Positions 7,399 to 17,300 of a stretch of 64,000 bases of DNA are shown here, piece by piece. The notes below the pieces were generated by a model. That model had not been told where the DNA came from and made no database searches. It saw only the letters and a program-made list of their open reading frames with translations. The stretch's first letter is position 1; each line of letters opens with the position of its first letter. The position numbers and the translations under genes are program-made. Origin of the DNA: Myxococcota bacterium (lineage in GTDB: Bacteria; Myxococcota_A; UBA9160; UBA4427); assembly GCA_041389495.1 (NCBI GenBank), contig JAWKRT010000001.1, positions 2,232,001 to 2,296,000 of the forward strand, written 5' to 3'.

Positions 7399-10392
7399 AT
7401 GTTCGCTCGGGAGAACGGGATGAAGAAGTGGGTGCTGCTCGCCGCTGTCGGCGTCGTCGCGGGTCTGATGGCCTGCGCGACCTCGCAGGCTCCGGAGGGC
7501 GCGGCAGCGACGGGCGCGGATCGGTTGTCGTCGCTGAGCGTGACGAGCGATGGCGAGTCGACGCTGGTCACGTTCGTCGGCGTCCGCGATGCCGACGTCG
7601 TGGTCGGCGAGCACAGCGATCCGTGGTCCCTCTCGGTCGAGCTCGGCGACGTTCCGATGGCGAACGCGATGTCGCCGGTCGCCGTGTACGACGGGCTCGT
7701 CGACCAGGTGTCGGCGTCGAGCTTCGTGGACGACGGCGGCGCGACCGCGACGCGGGTCGAGATCGCACTCGCACGCGAGGCGGCGCACGACGTCGAGGTC
7801 ACGGAGGACGGCGTCGCGGTCCGCATCTTCGCGAGCGACGGCGAGCACACCGCCGAGGCTTCGGAGGCGGACGCGGACGAGAGCAGCGACGTCTGGGGAG
7901 AGGACGCGGCGCCGATGGACGCGGCGTTCGAACCGGCGTCGGCGGCCGCCCCGCCGGCGGCCTCTGCGCTCTCGGACGTGCGGGTCGAGGCCGTCGTCGG
8001 GGGTGTCGTCGTACACCTCGTCGCCGACGGTGCGATCGGCGAGATGCAGACGTTCGTGCTCGAGAGCCCCGACCGACTGGTCGTCGACCTGCCGGGTCTC
8101 GCCTCGACGGTCAAGCAGGGCCGTGTGCAGAGCGACTCCTCGGTGGTCTCGAGCGTCCGTGTCGGCGCCCATGCGGACAAGGTCCGCGTCGTCATGGACG
8201 GCGGCAGCGATGCGATGGGCTTCCAGGCGAAGCACCTCGCGCCCGCGCCGGACGGGCTCTTCGTGAGCGTCGGCGAGGGTGAGGCGCTCGAGGGCGCCCT
8301 CGCAGCGGCTCTCGCGGCGAGCGAATCCAAGTGGGCGGCATCCGCGCCGACCGAGGTCGCGATGGAGACGGAGTCGGCGCCGGCGAGCCCGGCGGCCGAG
8401 CTCGACGAGGAGCCCGGCTTCGCGATCGAGTCGGTTCGCGACGACGAGTCGTCCTCCGCAACGGACGAGCCGACGGCGACGCAGGCCGAGGTCGTGACGG
8501 TCTTCGGCGTCGAGTACGAGTCCGACGCCGCGAACCAGGTCGAGCGCATCGCGATCGTCGCGAGCGGCGCGATCGATCACGACTGGGTGGCACCCGACGC
8601 CGAGACGGTCGTGATCCGACTCCCGCACGCGGTGATCTCGAAGGAGGCCGAGGGGCGCATCGCGCCGCGCGAGGGCAGCCCGCTCTCGCTCATCTCGGTC
8701 TTCCAGCAGCCCGACGTCGAGCCGGCCGAGGTTCGCATCGTCGTGAAGCGGACGGCCAACCTGGTGCCCACCATCGCTTCGATGGGCTCGAACGTGCTGG
8801 TCGAGTTCCCCGCTCCCGCGATGGCACCGCCGGCGGCGGTCGCGCGCGCGACGGAGAGCGACGATCTCGAGGTCGCCGCTGCCGACGAGCTCGAGGCCGA
8901 CGCGTCGCTCGATCCGACCGAGCCGCAGATGCCGACGTCGCCGAGCGTCGTCGAGGACGATCTGCCGATGATCGAGGACGTCGCGGTCGCGACGCCCGTG
9001 GTCGCGGTCGCCGAGGAGCTTCCGCTCGCGGCGGTCTCGAGCGCGAGCTCGCCTCCCGCGTCGCTCGAGCCGCCGGCGGCGATCGAGGTCCTCCAGGAGG
9101 GCGGGCTGATCGACGGCAAGCAGTATCGCGGCCGCCGCATCTCGCTCGACTTCAAGGATGTCGCGATCGCGGACGTGCTGCGCCTGATCGCCGAGGTGAG
9201 CGACCTCAACATCATCTCGGGTGACGAGGTGCAGGGCAACGTCAGCATCCGCCTGGTCGACGTCCCGTGGGACCAGGCGCTCGACGTGATCCTCCTGACG
9301 AAGGGCCTGGGCTTCGTCCGCGTGGGCAACGTGCTCCGGATCGCTCCGGCGGACGTGCTCGCGCAGGAGGAGGAGGTGCGCCTGCAGGAGCGACGCGCCA
9401 AGGAGAAGCTCGAGGACCTGGTCGTGAAGCTGATCCCCGTGAACTACGGGGACGTGAAGTCGATGCAGGGGCTCGTGAAGCGCCTGCTGACGTCGCGCGG
9501 CAGCGTCAACCTCGACGAGCGCACGAGCACGCTGATCGTGAAGGACATCGCCTCGGTGGTGGACGAAGCGACCGCGCTCGTGGGCGCGGTCGACACCGAG
9601 ACGCCGCAGGTGATGATCGAGGCCAAGATCGTCGAGGCGAAGCTCGAGTTCTCGCGGGAGCTCGGCTCGGTCTGGTCGGTCGGCCGCAACCAGCTCACGG
9701 ATCCCTTCGACTCGTCGAGCCCGATCGACGCGACTCTCGGGAGCAAGGACTTCCGCTGGGCGCCGTCGAACTTCCGGTCGCTCTCGAACTCGAACAACGT
9801 GAGCTTCCTGAACAACATCACGGCGACGCCGACCGGCCTGCTCAACCTCTCGGCCTTCATCCTGGACGAGCAGTTCAACCTGGACGTCCAGCTGCAGGCC
9901 GCCGAGGAGTCGGGCAACGGCAAGGTGGTGTCGAGCCCGCGTGTCGTCACGCTCGACAACACCGAGGCCGAGGTCGAGCAGGGCGTGTCGATTCCGTTCC
10001 AGACCTTCGAGAACGGCGACGCGAAGCTCGAGTTCATCGACGCCGTGCTGTCGCTCAAGGTCACGCCGCACATCACCTCGAACAAGAGCATCATCATGAA
10101 GATCGAGGTGACGCGCGACGCGCCGGACGCGACCGTCCCGACGCCGACGGGCTCGCCGGCCATCGCCAAGAACCAGGCGAAGACCGAGACGCTCGTGAAG
10201 GACGGCCAGACGCTCGTGATGGGCGGCATCTACACGATCGACAAGGCGCTGCGGCAGACGCGGGTTCCGTACCTCCACCGCATCCCGATCTTCGGGACGG
10301 CGTTCAAGAGCAAGGAGGTCGACGACTCGCGCCAGGAGCTCCTGATCTTCGTGACGCCGCGCATCGTCGTGCAGCCCGAGATGGCGAGCTAG
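7399..10392 (+). CDS. pilQ: Type IV pilus outer-membrane secretin PilQ
   Basis: A 997-residue secretin forming the outer-membrane pilus channel. Three AMIN-like peptidoglycan-binding segments are visible (about 35-140, 190-290 and 365-450), separated by acidic Ala/Glu-rich linkers. An STN/N0 domain follows (about 577-650, RRISLDFKDVAIADVLRLIA), then an N1-type domain (about 675-745) and the secretin C-domain (about 745-990, with VVSSPRVVTLDN and PYLHRIPIFG). The N-terminal hydrophobic stretch ends in MACA, which could be a lipobox (Cys at about 26) instead of an ordinary signal peptide site. The chosen ATG at 7399 has AGGGGGGG eight bases upstream; an alternative ATG at 7420 also has a Shine-Dalgarno. 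Operon end: strong hairpins follow. Confidence 0.95.
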   Translation: MFARENGMKKWVLLAAVGVVAGLMACATSQAPEGAAATGADRLSSLSVTSDGESTLVTFVGVRDADVVVGEHSDPWSLSVELGDVPMANAMSPVAVYDGLVDQVSASSFVDDGGATATRVEIALAREAAHDVEVTEDGVAVRIFASDGEHTAEASEADADESSDVWGEDAAPMDAAFEPASAAAPPAASALSDVRVEAVVGGVVVHLVADGAIGEMQTFVLESPDRLVVDLPGLASTVKQGRVQSDSSVVSSVRVGAHADKVRVVMDGGSDAMGFQAKHLAPAPDGLFVSVGEGEALEGALAAALAASESKWAASAPTEVAMETESAPASPAAELDEEPGFAIESVRDDESSSATDEPTATQAEVVTVFGVEYESDAANQVERIAIVASGAIDHDWVAPDAETVVIRLPHAVISKEAEGRIAPREGSPLSLISVFQQPDVEPAEVRIVVKRTANLVPTIASMGSNVLVEFPAPAMAPPAAVARATESDDLEVAAADELEADASLDPTEPQMPTSPSVVEDDLPMIEDVAVATPVVAVAEELPLAAVSSASSPPASLEPPAAIEVLQEGGLIDGKQYRGRRISLDFKDVAIADVLRLIAEVSDLNIISGDEVQGNVSIRLVDVPWDQALDVILLTKGLGFVRVGNVLRIAPADVLAQEEEVRLQERRAKEKLEDLVVKLIPVNYGDVKSMQGLVKRLLTSRGSVNLDERTSTLIVKDIASVVDEATALVGAVDTETPQVMIEAKIVEAKLEFSRELGSVWSVGRNQLTDPFDSSSPIDATLGSKDFRWAPSNFRSLSNSNNVSFLNNITATPTGLLNLSAFILDEQFNLDVQLQAAEESGNGKVVSSPRVVTLDNTEAEVEQGVSIPFQTFENGDAKLEFIDAVLSLKVTPHITSNKSIIMKIEVTRDAPDATVPTPTGSPAIAKNQAKTETLVKDGQTLVMGGIYTIDKALRQTRVPYLHRIPIFGTAFKSKEVDDSRQELLIFVTPRIVVQPEMAS

Positions 10393-10408
10393 CGCACGGC
10401 CGATCTCC

Positions 10409-10489
10409 GGAGGCGAGCGCCTCCACCGGTTCCCGCCTTCCCAGAGGCGAACCCGAGGCGGGGAAGGGCTCATGGCCCTTCCCCGCCTC
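10409..10489 (+). terminator. Two hairpins ending the pilMNOPQ operon
   Basis: A small hairpin (GGAGGC-GAGC-GCCTCC, 10409-10424) is followed by a perfect 14-base-pair stem (10455-10468 with 10476-10489), extendable by one pair, with a loop of five to seven bases. The stem is followed by CTCGTTCGG, not by a T-tract, so this is either a weak intrinsic terminator or an RNA 3'-end stabiliser. Confidence 0.65.
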
Positions 10490-10521
10490 CTCGTTCGGTG
10501 CGCCGCGTCCGTCGCGGGTCG

Positions 10522-10549
10522 TTCCGCGTTCGCACGTCGCACCTATACT
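10522..10549 (+). promoter_or_regulatory. Probable sigma-70 promoter giving a leaderless aroK mRNA
   Basis: A near-consensus -10 box TATACT (10544-10549) lies six bases before the aroK ATG, with a weak -35 (TTCCGC, 10522-10527) at 16 bases spacing. The RNA start would fall at the A of ATG, and no Shine-Dalgarno is visible. Confidence 0.55.
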
Positions 10550-10555
10550 GCGCCC

Positions 10556-11143
10556 ATGTCCGAGCTGGAGGGGGAGCGCGCGCGAGGAGGATCTGTCGCC
10601 TCGGGCGCGGTGTGGCTCGTCGGGATGATGGGCGCGGGCAAGTCGACGGTGGGTCCGGTGCTCGCGCGCGCCCTCGGGCGCGCCTTCGTCGACACCGACG
10701 AGGCGATCGTCGCGAGCGCCGGCCGGTCGATCTCCGCGATCTTCGAGCACGAAGGGGAGGCGGCGTTCCGCGCGCGCGAGCGCGCGGCGATGGCCGACGC
10801 GGCGAGCCGCGCTGCGGTGGTGGCGCTCGGCGGCGGTGCGATCGCGCAGGACGGCGCGCCCGCGTGGCTCGCGGAGCGCGGCGTCGTGGTCTATCTCCGC
10901 GCGACGCCGCGCACGCTGTGCGCGCGCGTCGGCGACGCCGCGGATCGTCCGCTGCTCGCGAGCCTCTCGGCGCCGGAGCGGCTCGCGCGCATCGAGGCGC
11001 TGCTCGCGGCGCGCGAGCCGGCCTACGCTACCGCCCGCGTGGTCGTCGACGTCGATGGCCCCGGTGCGAACGGAGATGCACCGCAGGTCGCCGCGCGCAT
11101 CGCCGCGCGCCTGCGCGCGCTGCCGGACTGGGAGGACGGGTGA
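10556..11143 (+). CDS. aroK: Shikimate kinase
   Basis: Catalyses the ATP-dependent 3-phosphorylation of shikimate, the fifth step to chorismate. The 195-residue protein has a Walker A loop GMMGAGKS (about 23-30), a shikimate-binding DTDEAI motif, FRARE, and ALGGGA, as in the family. The ATG at 10556 is six bases after a TATACT box and lacks a Shine-Dalgarno, so translation may be leaderless. An in-frame ATG at 10472 lies inside the terminator hairpin and is rejected. The stop overlaps the aroB GTG (GTGA). Confidence 0.93.
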   Translation: MSELEGERARGGSVASGAVWLVGMMGAGKSTVGPVLARALGRAFVDTDEAIVASAGRSISAIFEHEGEAAFRARERAAMADAASRAAVVALGGGAIAQDGAPAWLAERGVVVYLRATPRTLCARVGDAADRPLLASLSAPERLARIEALLAAREPAYATARVVVDVDGPGANGDAPQVAARIAARLRALPDWEDG

Positions 11144-12288
11144 GCTCGAAGGGCAGGGGGGGCCGCCGCACCGCGGCGGACGCGCGGAGCACGGCGGGCT
11201 CTACGGGCGAGCGGCGCATCCGCGTCGCGCTCGGCGACCGCAGCTACTGGATCCACATCGAGGCGGGCAGCCTCGCGCGAGCGGGCGACGCCATCGCGGC
11301 AGCGACCGGCGCGAAGCGCGTCGCGATCCTCACGGTGCCCGAGGTCGGGCGCCGCTACGCGCCCGCGCTCACGCGCTCGCTGCGCGCGGCCGGCCTCGCG
11401 GTCGATCGCTTCGACCTGCCCGACGGCGACGCGACGAAGAACCTCCGCCAGGCGGAGCGCCTGTACGGCGCGCTCCTCGCGGCCGGGCTCGACCGCAGCT
11501 CGGCGCTGGTCGCCCTGGGCGGGGGCATGGTGGGCGATCTCACGGGCTACGTCGCGGCCACCTACCTGCGCGGCATCCCCTTCGTCCAGGTGCCGACGAC
11601 GCTGCTGGCGATGGTCGACGCCAGCGTCGGCGGCAAGGTCGCGGTCAACCTGAAGCAGGGGAAGAACCTCGTCGGCGCGTTCCACCAGCCGCGTCTCGTG
11701 TGGATCGATCCCGCGACGCTCGCCTCGCTGCCCTCGCGCGAGCGCGCGGCGGGGATGGCGGAGATCATCAAGGCCGGGGCGATCTGGGACGCCCGCTTCT
11801 TCGCCGAGCTCGAACGGAGGGTCGGCCATGCGTTGGCGCTCGACCCCGGCGCCCTCGTCCCGGCGATCGATCGGGCGTGCCGCATCAAGGCCCGCATCGT
11901 CTCGCGCGACGAGCGCGAGGGCGGGTTGCGGATGCTGCTGAACTTCGGGCACACGCTCGCCCACGCGGTGGAGAAGCACTATCGCTATCGCCGCGTGCTC
12001 CACGGCGAGGCGGTCGCGATGGGGATGGTCTACGCGGCACGCCGCTCCGAGGAGCTCGGCCTCGCGCCGGAGGGCACGCGCACCCGCCTCGAGGATCTCG
12101 TCTCGCGCGCGGGGCTCCCGACGGCGCTCCCGAGCTTTCCACGGCGCGCTTATCTCGATGCCCTGAGCGTCGATAAGAAGAAGCAGGATCGACGCATCCA
12201 CTACGTCGTCCTGCGACGCATCGGCCGCGCGGAGACGCGGGCGATGACGCCGCAGGAGATCTATCCCAAGCGCGGGCGCGCGGCCTGA
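11140..12288 (+). CDS. aroB: 3-dehydroquinate synthase
   Basis: Converts DAHP to 3-dehydroquinate (NAD- and metal-dependent), second step of the shikimate pathway. The 382-residue protein has the glycine-rich LVALGGGMVGDLTGYVAAT segment, PTTLLAMVDASVGGKVAVN, and the metal-ligand region LNFGHTLAHAVE plus HGEAVAMGM. The GTG at 11140 overlaps the aroK stop and has GGAGGA just upstream. The first 25 residues are a basic, Ser/Thr-rich extension not needed for the fold. The stop overlaps an ATG at 12288. Confidence 0.95.
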   Translation: MSSKGRGGRRTAADARSTAGSTGERRIRVALGDRSYWIHIEAGSLARAGDAIAAATGAKRVAILTVPEVGRRYAPALTRSLRAAGLAVDRFDLPDGDATKNLRQAERLYGALLAAGLDRSSALVALGGGMVGDLTGYVAATYLRGIPFVQVPTTLLAMVDASVGGKVAVNLKQGKNLVGAFHQPRLVWIDPATLASLPSRERAAGMAEIIKAGAIWDARFFAELERRVGHALALDPGALVPAIDRACRIKARIVSRDEREGGLRMLLNFGHTLAHAVEKHYRYRRVLHGEAVAMGMVYAARRSEELGLAPEGTRTRLEDLVSRAGLPTALPSFPRRAYLDALSVDKKKQDRRIHYVVLRRIGRAETRAMTPQEIYPKRGRAA

Positions 12289-12311
12289 TGCGGGCCGCGC
12301 GCGGAGGAGCC

Positions 12312-13271
12312 GTGGCACTCCGAACGGACGTCGAGGAGATCGAACGGCGGGTCGAGGCCGATCCGTCGAGCGCGGAGTTCGCGATGCTGGCCGAGCTCTA
12401 CCGCCGCGCCGGGAGGCTCGACGATGCGCGGCGTGTCGCCGTCGCGGGGCTCGTCGCGCGCCCGGACGACGCCGCCGGCCGCATCGCGCTCGGGCTCGCA
12501 CTGCTCGACCTCGGCGAGACGGCGGCGGCCCGCTACGAGCTCGAGCGTGCGATGGGAAGCATGGCGGGCGGCGCGTCCGAATCGCTGTTCACGCCGGCCG
12601 ACGGCGAGGCCACCTACGGCGGCGGCATCACGAACGCCGGTGGCGCGCCCGCGCCTCCCGCTTCGGACTCGCCCGCGCGGGTGCTCGCGTCCGACGTCGA
12701 GTCGCTCCCCGACATCGAAGCCGTGGCCGCGGAGGCGCGGGCGGACGCTCCGTTCGGAGCCGCACACGCGCTCGGCGCCGACGCCGTCGGTGAGGACGAG
12801 CTGGAGGCGGCGTTCGCCGAAGCCGCCTCGGTGCGCGAGGAGATGCGGGACGCCAACTCGATCGCCGCGGAGGCGATGATCGCGGGGCGTCTCGACGAGC
12901 CGGAGGGCTTTCCGCTCGAGGACGTGGAGGCGCTGTCGGCCGTCGAGCTCGAGCCGTTCCAGATCGACGATGCGGCCGTCGCACCGCGCTTCGCGACCGC
13001 GACCATGGCGCGGCTGCTCGCCGAGCAGGGCAACCCGGCGGCGGCCGAGCGCATCCGGAGCCGTCTCGCCGAGCGGGCGCCCGAGGGCCCGGTCGGCGGC
13101 CGCGCCATCGAGCTGGACGCGGCCTCGGCGCTCGGCCTAGCATCCCCGCTCCGCGCGGACGCCGCGGAGCCCGAAGGCGGGTTCGCTCCCGCTGCGGACG
13201 GGGCGCGGCGCGCGCAGCTCCTCGCGACGCTCGAGTCCTGGCTCGCGAACCTGCAGAGGGGGCACGCATGA
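12312..13271 (+). CDS. TPR-containing protein of unknown function
   Basis: About 319 residues. The N-terminal 70 residues form helical TPR-like repeats (ERRVEADPSSAEFAMLAELY, then GRLDDARRVAVAGL). The middle is an acidic Ala/Glu-rich low-complexity stretch (about 95-230), and a helical C-terminus follows with LLATLESWLANLQ. I chose GTG 12312, which has GGAGGAG just upstream and begins at the usual family N-terminus; ATG 12288 overlaps the aroB stop and is the alternative. It overlaps the roadblock gene by four bases, so the two are probably made together. Such TPR/roadblock pairs are common in deltaproteobacterial aro-pil neighbourhoods. Function not recognised. Confidence 0.7.
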   Translation: MALRTDVEEIERRVEADPSSAEFAMLAELYRRAGRLDDARRVAVAGLVARPDDAAGRIALGLALLDLGETAAARYELERAMGSMAGGASESLFTPADGEATYGGGITNAGGAPAPPASDSPARVLASDVESLPDIEAVAAEARADAPFGAAHALGADAVGEDELEAAFAEAASVREEMRDANSIAAEAMIAGRLDEPEGFPLEDVEALSAVELEPFQIDDAAVAPRFATATMARLLAEQGNPAAAERIRSRLAERAPEGPVGGRAIELDAASALGLASPLRADAAEPEGGFAPAADGARRAQLLATLESWLANLQRGHA

Positions 13272-13642
13272 GCTTCGAGGCCTCGCTCCGGGCGATCGTC
13301 GACGGTTGCGGCGGCGGGATCGCGGCTGCGCTCATGGGCGTGGACGGCATCCCGATCGCACAGGTCGAGGCCTCGGGTGGAGGGGGCCGCGCCGAGCTCG
13401 ACGACATCGCGATCGCGGGCGTCGAGTTCGGACGCATCCTCGAGGAGGTGCGCAAGGCGTCGGACGCGCTCGCGGGCGGGCCGGCGCGCGAGTGCGTCTT
13501 CGCGCTCCAGCGTTTCACGGTCGTGATCCACAGCGTCGACGAGGAGAACTTCGTCGCGCTCGCGCTCCTTCCCGATGGCAACCTCGGAAAGGCGCGCTAT
13601 CTGATCCGCCGCCACCTGCTCCCGATCCGCGACGAGCTGTAG
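13268..13642 (+). CDS. Roadblock/LC7-domain protein (MglB-like)
   Basis: A 124-residue single-domain protein. The roadblock fold is suggested by the sequence order: MSFEASLRAIVDGCGG, an ALMGVDGIPIAQVE strand pair, a helix ending FGRILEEVRKASDAL, the core strands CVFALQRFTVVIHSVD and a final helix with GKARYLIRRH. Family members regulate small Ras-like GTPases (MglB acts on MglA in cell polarity and gliding), but no mglA-type GTPase is in the window. The ATG overlaps the stop of the TPR gene (ATGA). A partnership with the upstream TPR protein is an inference from this overlap. Confidence 0.78.
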   Translation: MSFEASLRAIVDGCGGGIAAALMGVDGIPIAQVEASGGGGRAELDDIAIAGVEFGRILEEVRKASDALAGGPARECVFALQRFTVVIHSVDEENFVALALLPDGNLGKARYLIRRHLLPIRDEL

Positions 13643-13716
13643 CCGCGTCGTGCTCCGCGGTCCGCGGCCCGAGGCCGGCGCGGCCGGGGACCCGGGCCCG
13701 CGAAGGAGCCGCGACC

Positions 13717-14163
13717 GTGACCGCATCGCCGCGCATCCTCGTCCTCCACGGTCCCAACCTGAACCTGCTGGGCGAGCGCGAGCCCGACGTGTACGGCGCG
13801 ACGACGCTCGCGCAGATCGACGCCGCCCTGTCCGAGCGCGCTCGCGCGGCGGGTGCCGCGATCGAGCCCTTCCAGTCGAACCACGAGGGTGCACTGATCG
13901 ACCGGATCCACGCGGCGCGGGGGCGCGAGCAGGGGATCCTGATCAACCCCGGAGGCCTCACGCACACGAGCGTCGCGCTCCGCGACGCCCTCGCGAGCGT
14001 CGCGTTGCCCGTGGTCGAAGTCCATCTCTCGAACGTCTTCGCCCGCGAGCCCTTCCGGCACCACTCCTACGTCTCGGGCGTCGCGATCGGCGTCGTCTCC
14101 GGCTTCGGCGCGCAGAGCTACGCGCTCGGCCTCGACGCGCTCCTCGCCCACCTGCGCGACTGA
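13717..14163 (+). CDS. aroQ: Type II 3-dehydroquinate dehydratase
   Basis: Converts 3-dehydroquinate to 3-dehydroshikimate, third step of the shikimate pathway; it complements aroB and aroK upstream. The 148-residue length is typical of the dodecameric type II enzyme. Visible are the start motif LVLHGPNLNLLGERE with the catalytic Tyr region (DVYG), FQSNHEGALID, INPGGLTHTSVALRDAL, and VEVHLSNVFAREPFRHHS with the catalytic His. The GTG start at 13717 has AAGGAG eight bases upstream. A 74-base gap separates it from the roadblock gene. Confidence 0.95.
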   Translation: MTASPRILVLHGPNLNLLGEREPDVYGATTLAQIDAALSERARAAGAAIEPFQSNHEGALIDRIHAARGREQGILINPGGLTHTSVALRDALASVALPVVEVHLSNVFAREPFRHHSYVSGVAIGVVSGFGAQSYALGLDALLAHLRD

Positions 14164-14211
14164 GTCCGGCCGGGCCGGGCCGACCCGGTCGCCCTCGTCC
14201 CGTCCCCATCC

Positions 14212-14239
14212 TCAAGTGGCCCGGTCCCAACGTCCGATA
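14212..14239 (+). promoter_or_regulatory. FliA-like promoter of the TPR-ExeA pair
   Basis: TCAAG (14212-14216), 16 bases, TCCGATA (14233-14239): 5/5 and 6/7 compared with TCAAG-N15-GCCGATA. The RNA start near 14246 leaves a leader of about 70 bases to GTG 14314, which has GAGGGG just upstream. Confidence 0.62.
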
Positions 14240-14313
14240 GGGCGGAGAGCGGGTGTTCTGCACCCGATCTGCCTTCTTGCGGTCGGCGAACGGTGCGGGG
14301 GACGAGGGGCCTC

Positions 14314-17300
14314 GTGGCAGTGAACAAGCGGAAAGTCCTGGAGGCCGCGCGCAAGTACGCCCAGAAGGGCGCGAAGCAGAAGGCCCTCAAGGAGTACCAG
14401 ACGCTCCTCAAGCTCGACCCCCGGGACGCCAAGCTCCGGCTCGAGATCGGGGATGCGCACCGCCGCTGGGGCGAGAACGAAGAGGCGATCGGCTACTACA
14501 CGAAGGTCGCCGACCAGTACCAGCAGGACGGCTTCGACGCGCGCGCGGTCGCGGTCTACAAGCAGATCCTGAATCTCGATCCCAAACGTTATGTCGCGTA
14601 CGTGTCGCTGTCCGAGCTCTACCAGCGGATGGGGCTCGACGCCGAGGCCGTCGGTGCGCTCCAGAGCGCGGCCGACGGCTACCACAAGGAAGGCAAGAAG
14701 CGCGAGGCGCTCGAGCTGCTGCGCAAGATGGCGCAGCTCGACCCGACGAACACGACGAGCCGGCTGAAGGTGGCGGAGCTCCTCCAGGCCGAGGGGCTCA
14801 CCGACGACGCCGCGCAGGAGTTCGAGGCGGTCGCGGAAGAGCTCGCGAGGCAGGGCGAGCCCGGCCAGAGCGAGAAGGTCTACGAGCGCGTGCTCGAGGT
14901 GCAGCCGGGCCGCGCCGACGTGCTGATCCTGCTCGCGCGAAACGCGATCGCGATGCGCAAGCCCGAGCGCGCCGAAGGCTATGCGCGGCGCGCGGTCGAC
15001 GCGTCTGCCGACGAGGCCTCGCTCGAGGTCCTGTGCGACGTCTACAAGGCGCTCGAGCGCACGGAAGACCTCGTCGACGTCACGCGGCGGCTCGCGAAGC
15101 TCTACCGCGATCGCGGCGACGACGACATGGCGCGCACGATCATGCAGCGCCTCCCGTCCGTCGGCTCCGCGGGGCTCGGCGCGGACGTCTCCGACCTCGG
15201 CCATGCGCGCGACGAGACCGACGATGCGCTGATCGAGGACGACGAGCTGCTCGACGACGAGCTGCTCGTCGACGACGGGACCGACGTCTTCGAGCTCGGC
15301 GCCCAGGACGATCTCGGCGGCGTCGCGCCGGGCGACCTCGGCGCCGGTGCCACGGCGCCGGATCTCGGCGACGACGGGCTCGGCGACGGTCTCGAGGACG
15401 AGCTGATCCTCGCCGACGAGACCGAGCCCGACACGCTCGTTCCCGACGACGACACGCCGCTTCCGCAGGGCGACCCCGAGCAGCTGCTCGCCGAGGCGAG
15501 CGTGTACCTGCGGTACGGCAAGACCGACCAGGCGATCGCGAGCCTGCGTGCGGTCGTCGCGGACGAGCCGGGCCATCGCACGGCCCTCGAGAAGCTCGGC
15601 GAGGCGCTGTGCGCGACGGGCGACGAGAGCGGCGCCGTCGCGATGTGGACGACGGCCGCCGAGCGCGCGCGCGAGGAAGGCGACGGCGAAGGCTTCGACG
15701 TGCTCCGCAGCCGCATCGCCGAGCTCGACGCCGCGGCCGCCGACGCACTCTCGCCCATCGACGCGAGCGACGACGCCGACGTCGACCGCGACGATGCGCT
15801 CTTCTCCGACGCCGACGTCTCGGAGGTCGCCAGCGAGGTCGGCGACTCCGCGCTCGCCGACGAGATCGAGATCGACCTCGATCTCGACGACGACACGACG
15901 GACGAGGTCTCGACGCCCGGCGCGACGAGCGACGGCGACAACAGCACCACGACCGCCCAGCAGGTGCGCGCCGATCTGGAGGAGGCCGAGTTCTTCTTCC
16001 AGCAGGGCATGTACGACGAGGCGGGCGAGGTCTACGAGCGCATCCTGCGGATCGCGCCGAATCATCCGAGCGCGCTGCTGCGCATCGGCGAGATCGCCGC
16101 GTCGCGCGGCGCCGATCCGACGCGCGTGCCTGCGACGAAGGCGGACCCCGGCGCGACGCTCTCCGGGAGCGACATCGCCGACGAGGACACGCACTCGGAG
16201 CTCGACGTCGCCGCGGACGAGGCCGACGGCATCGAGATCGACGTCGACCTCGACGACTTCGAGCACGCCGACGAGGGCGGTGTCGACGACACCGAGCCCG
16301 ACCTCGCCGCGTCCTCGGGCGCCGAGCCGGCGCTCGACGCTTCGGAGCTCGCCGCCGCGCTCGACGCGGTCCGCAAGCCCGCGAAGCCGGCGGCCGCACC
16401 CGATCCGGCGACAGAGGTTCCGGTGGCGCCCGCGATCGCGGCGGCTCCGGAGCCCGCTCCCGTCGCGGCCGCCGAACCCACCGCACCTCCGCTCGCCGCG
16501 GCCGCATCCGCGGACGACACGTTCGACCTCGCCGCCGAGCTCACCGACGCCCTCGCCGACGACGATCCGAACGACGCGAGTCGCGACGGCTCGCTCGCAG
16601 GTACCGAGGAGGAGGCGTTCGCGAGCCTGTTCGAGGACTTCAAGCGCGGCGTCAGCCAGACGCTCGACGACGGCGACTACGAGACGCGCTACGACCTCGC
16701 GATCGCGTACAAGGAGATGGGCCTGCTCGACGACGCGATCGCCGCCTTCCAGGTGTGCGTCGCGAGTCCGAGCCGCGCGCTCGACAGCCTCCAGCTGATG
16801 GCGCAGTGCCAGCTCGAGGTCGGCCGCCCGAACGACGCGATCGGGCACCTCGAGCAGGCGCTGTCGAGCCCCGACGTGCCGAACGCGCGCCGCGCGGGCC
16901 TCTTCCTCGACCTCGGTCGCGCCTTCATGGAGAGCGGCCAGTACGACCGCGCGCGCACCACCTACGAGAACGCGAGCGAGCTCGACCCGCGCTTCCCCGG
17001 GCTCGACGACGCGGTCGCCGAGCTCCTCGAGCGCATCAACGAGACGTCCGCCGCGCGCGCCGAGCGGGAGGCCGCGGCCTCCGACGAGGCGTTCGAGACG
17101 TTCGACGATCTCGTCGCCGATGCGCAGGCCGAGGAGGCCGCGACCCAGGCGGCATCCGATGCCGAATCCGAGGCGCCGGCCTCGGGCTTCGAGAGCTTCG
17201 ACGACGTGATCGAGGAGGCCGAGCAGGTGCTCGCGGACGCGGACGTCGAGCTCGCCGAGCCGGACGATGCGCCGGTCGACGCGGCGGACGAGGACGTTGC

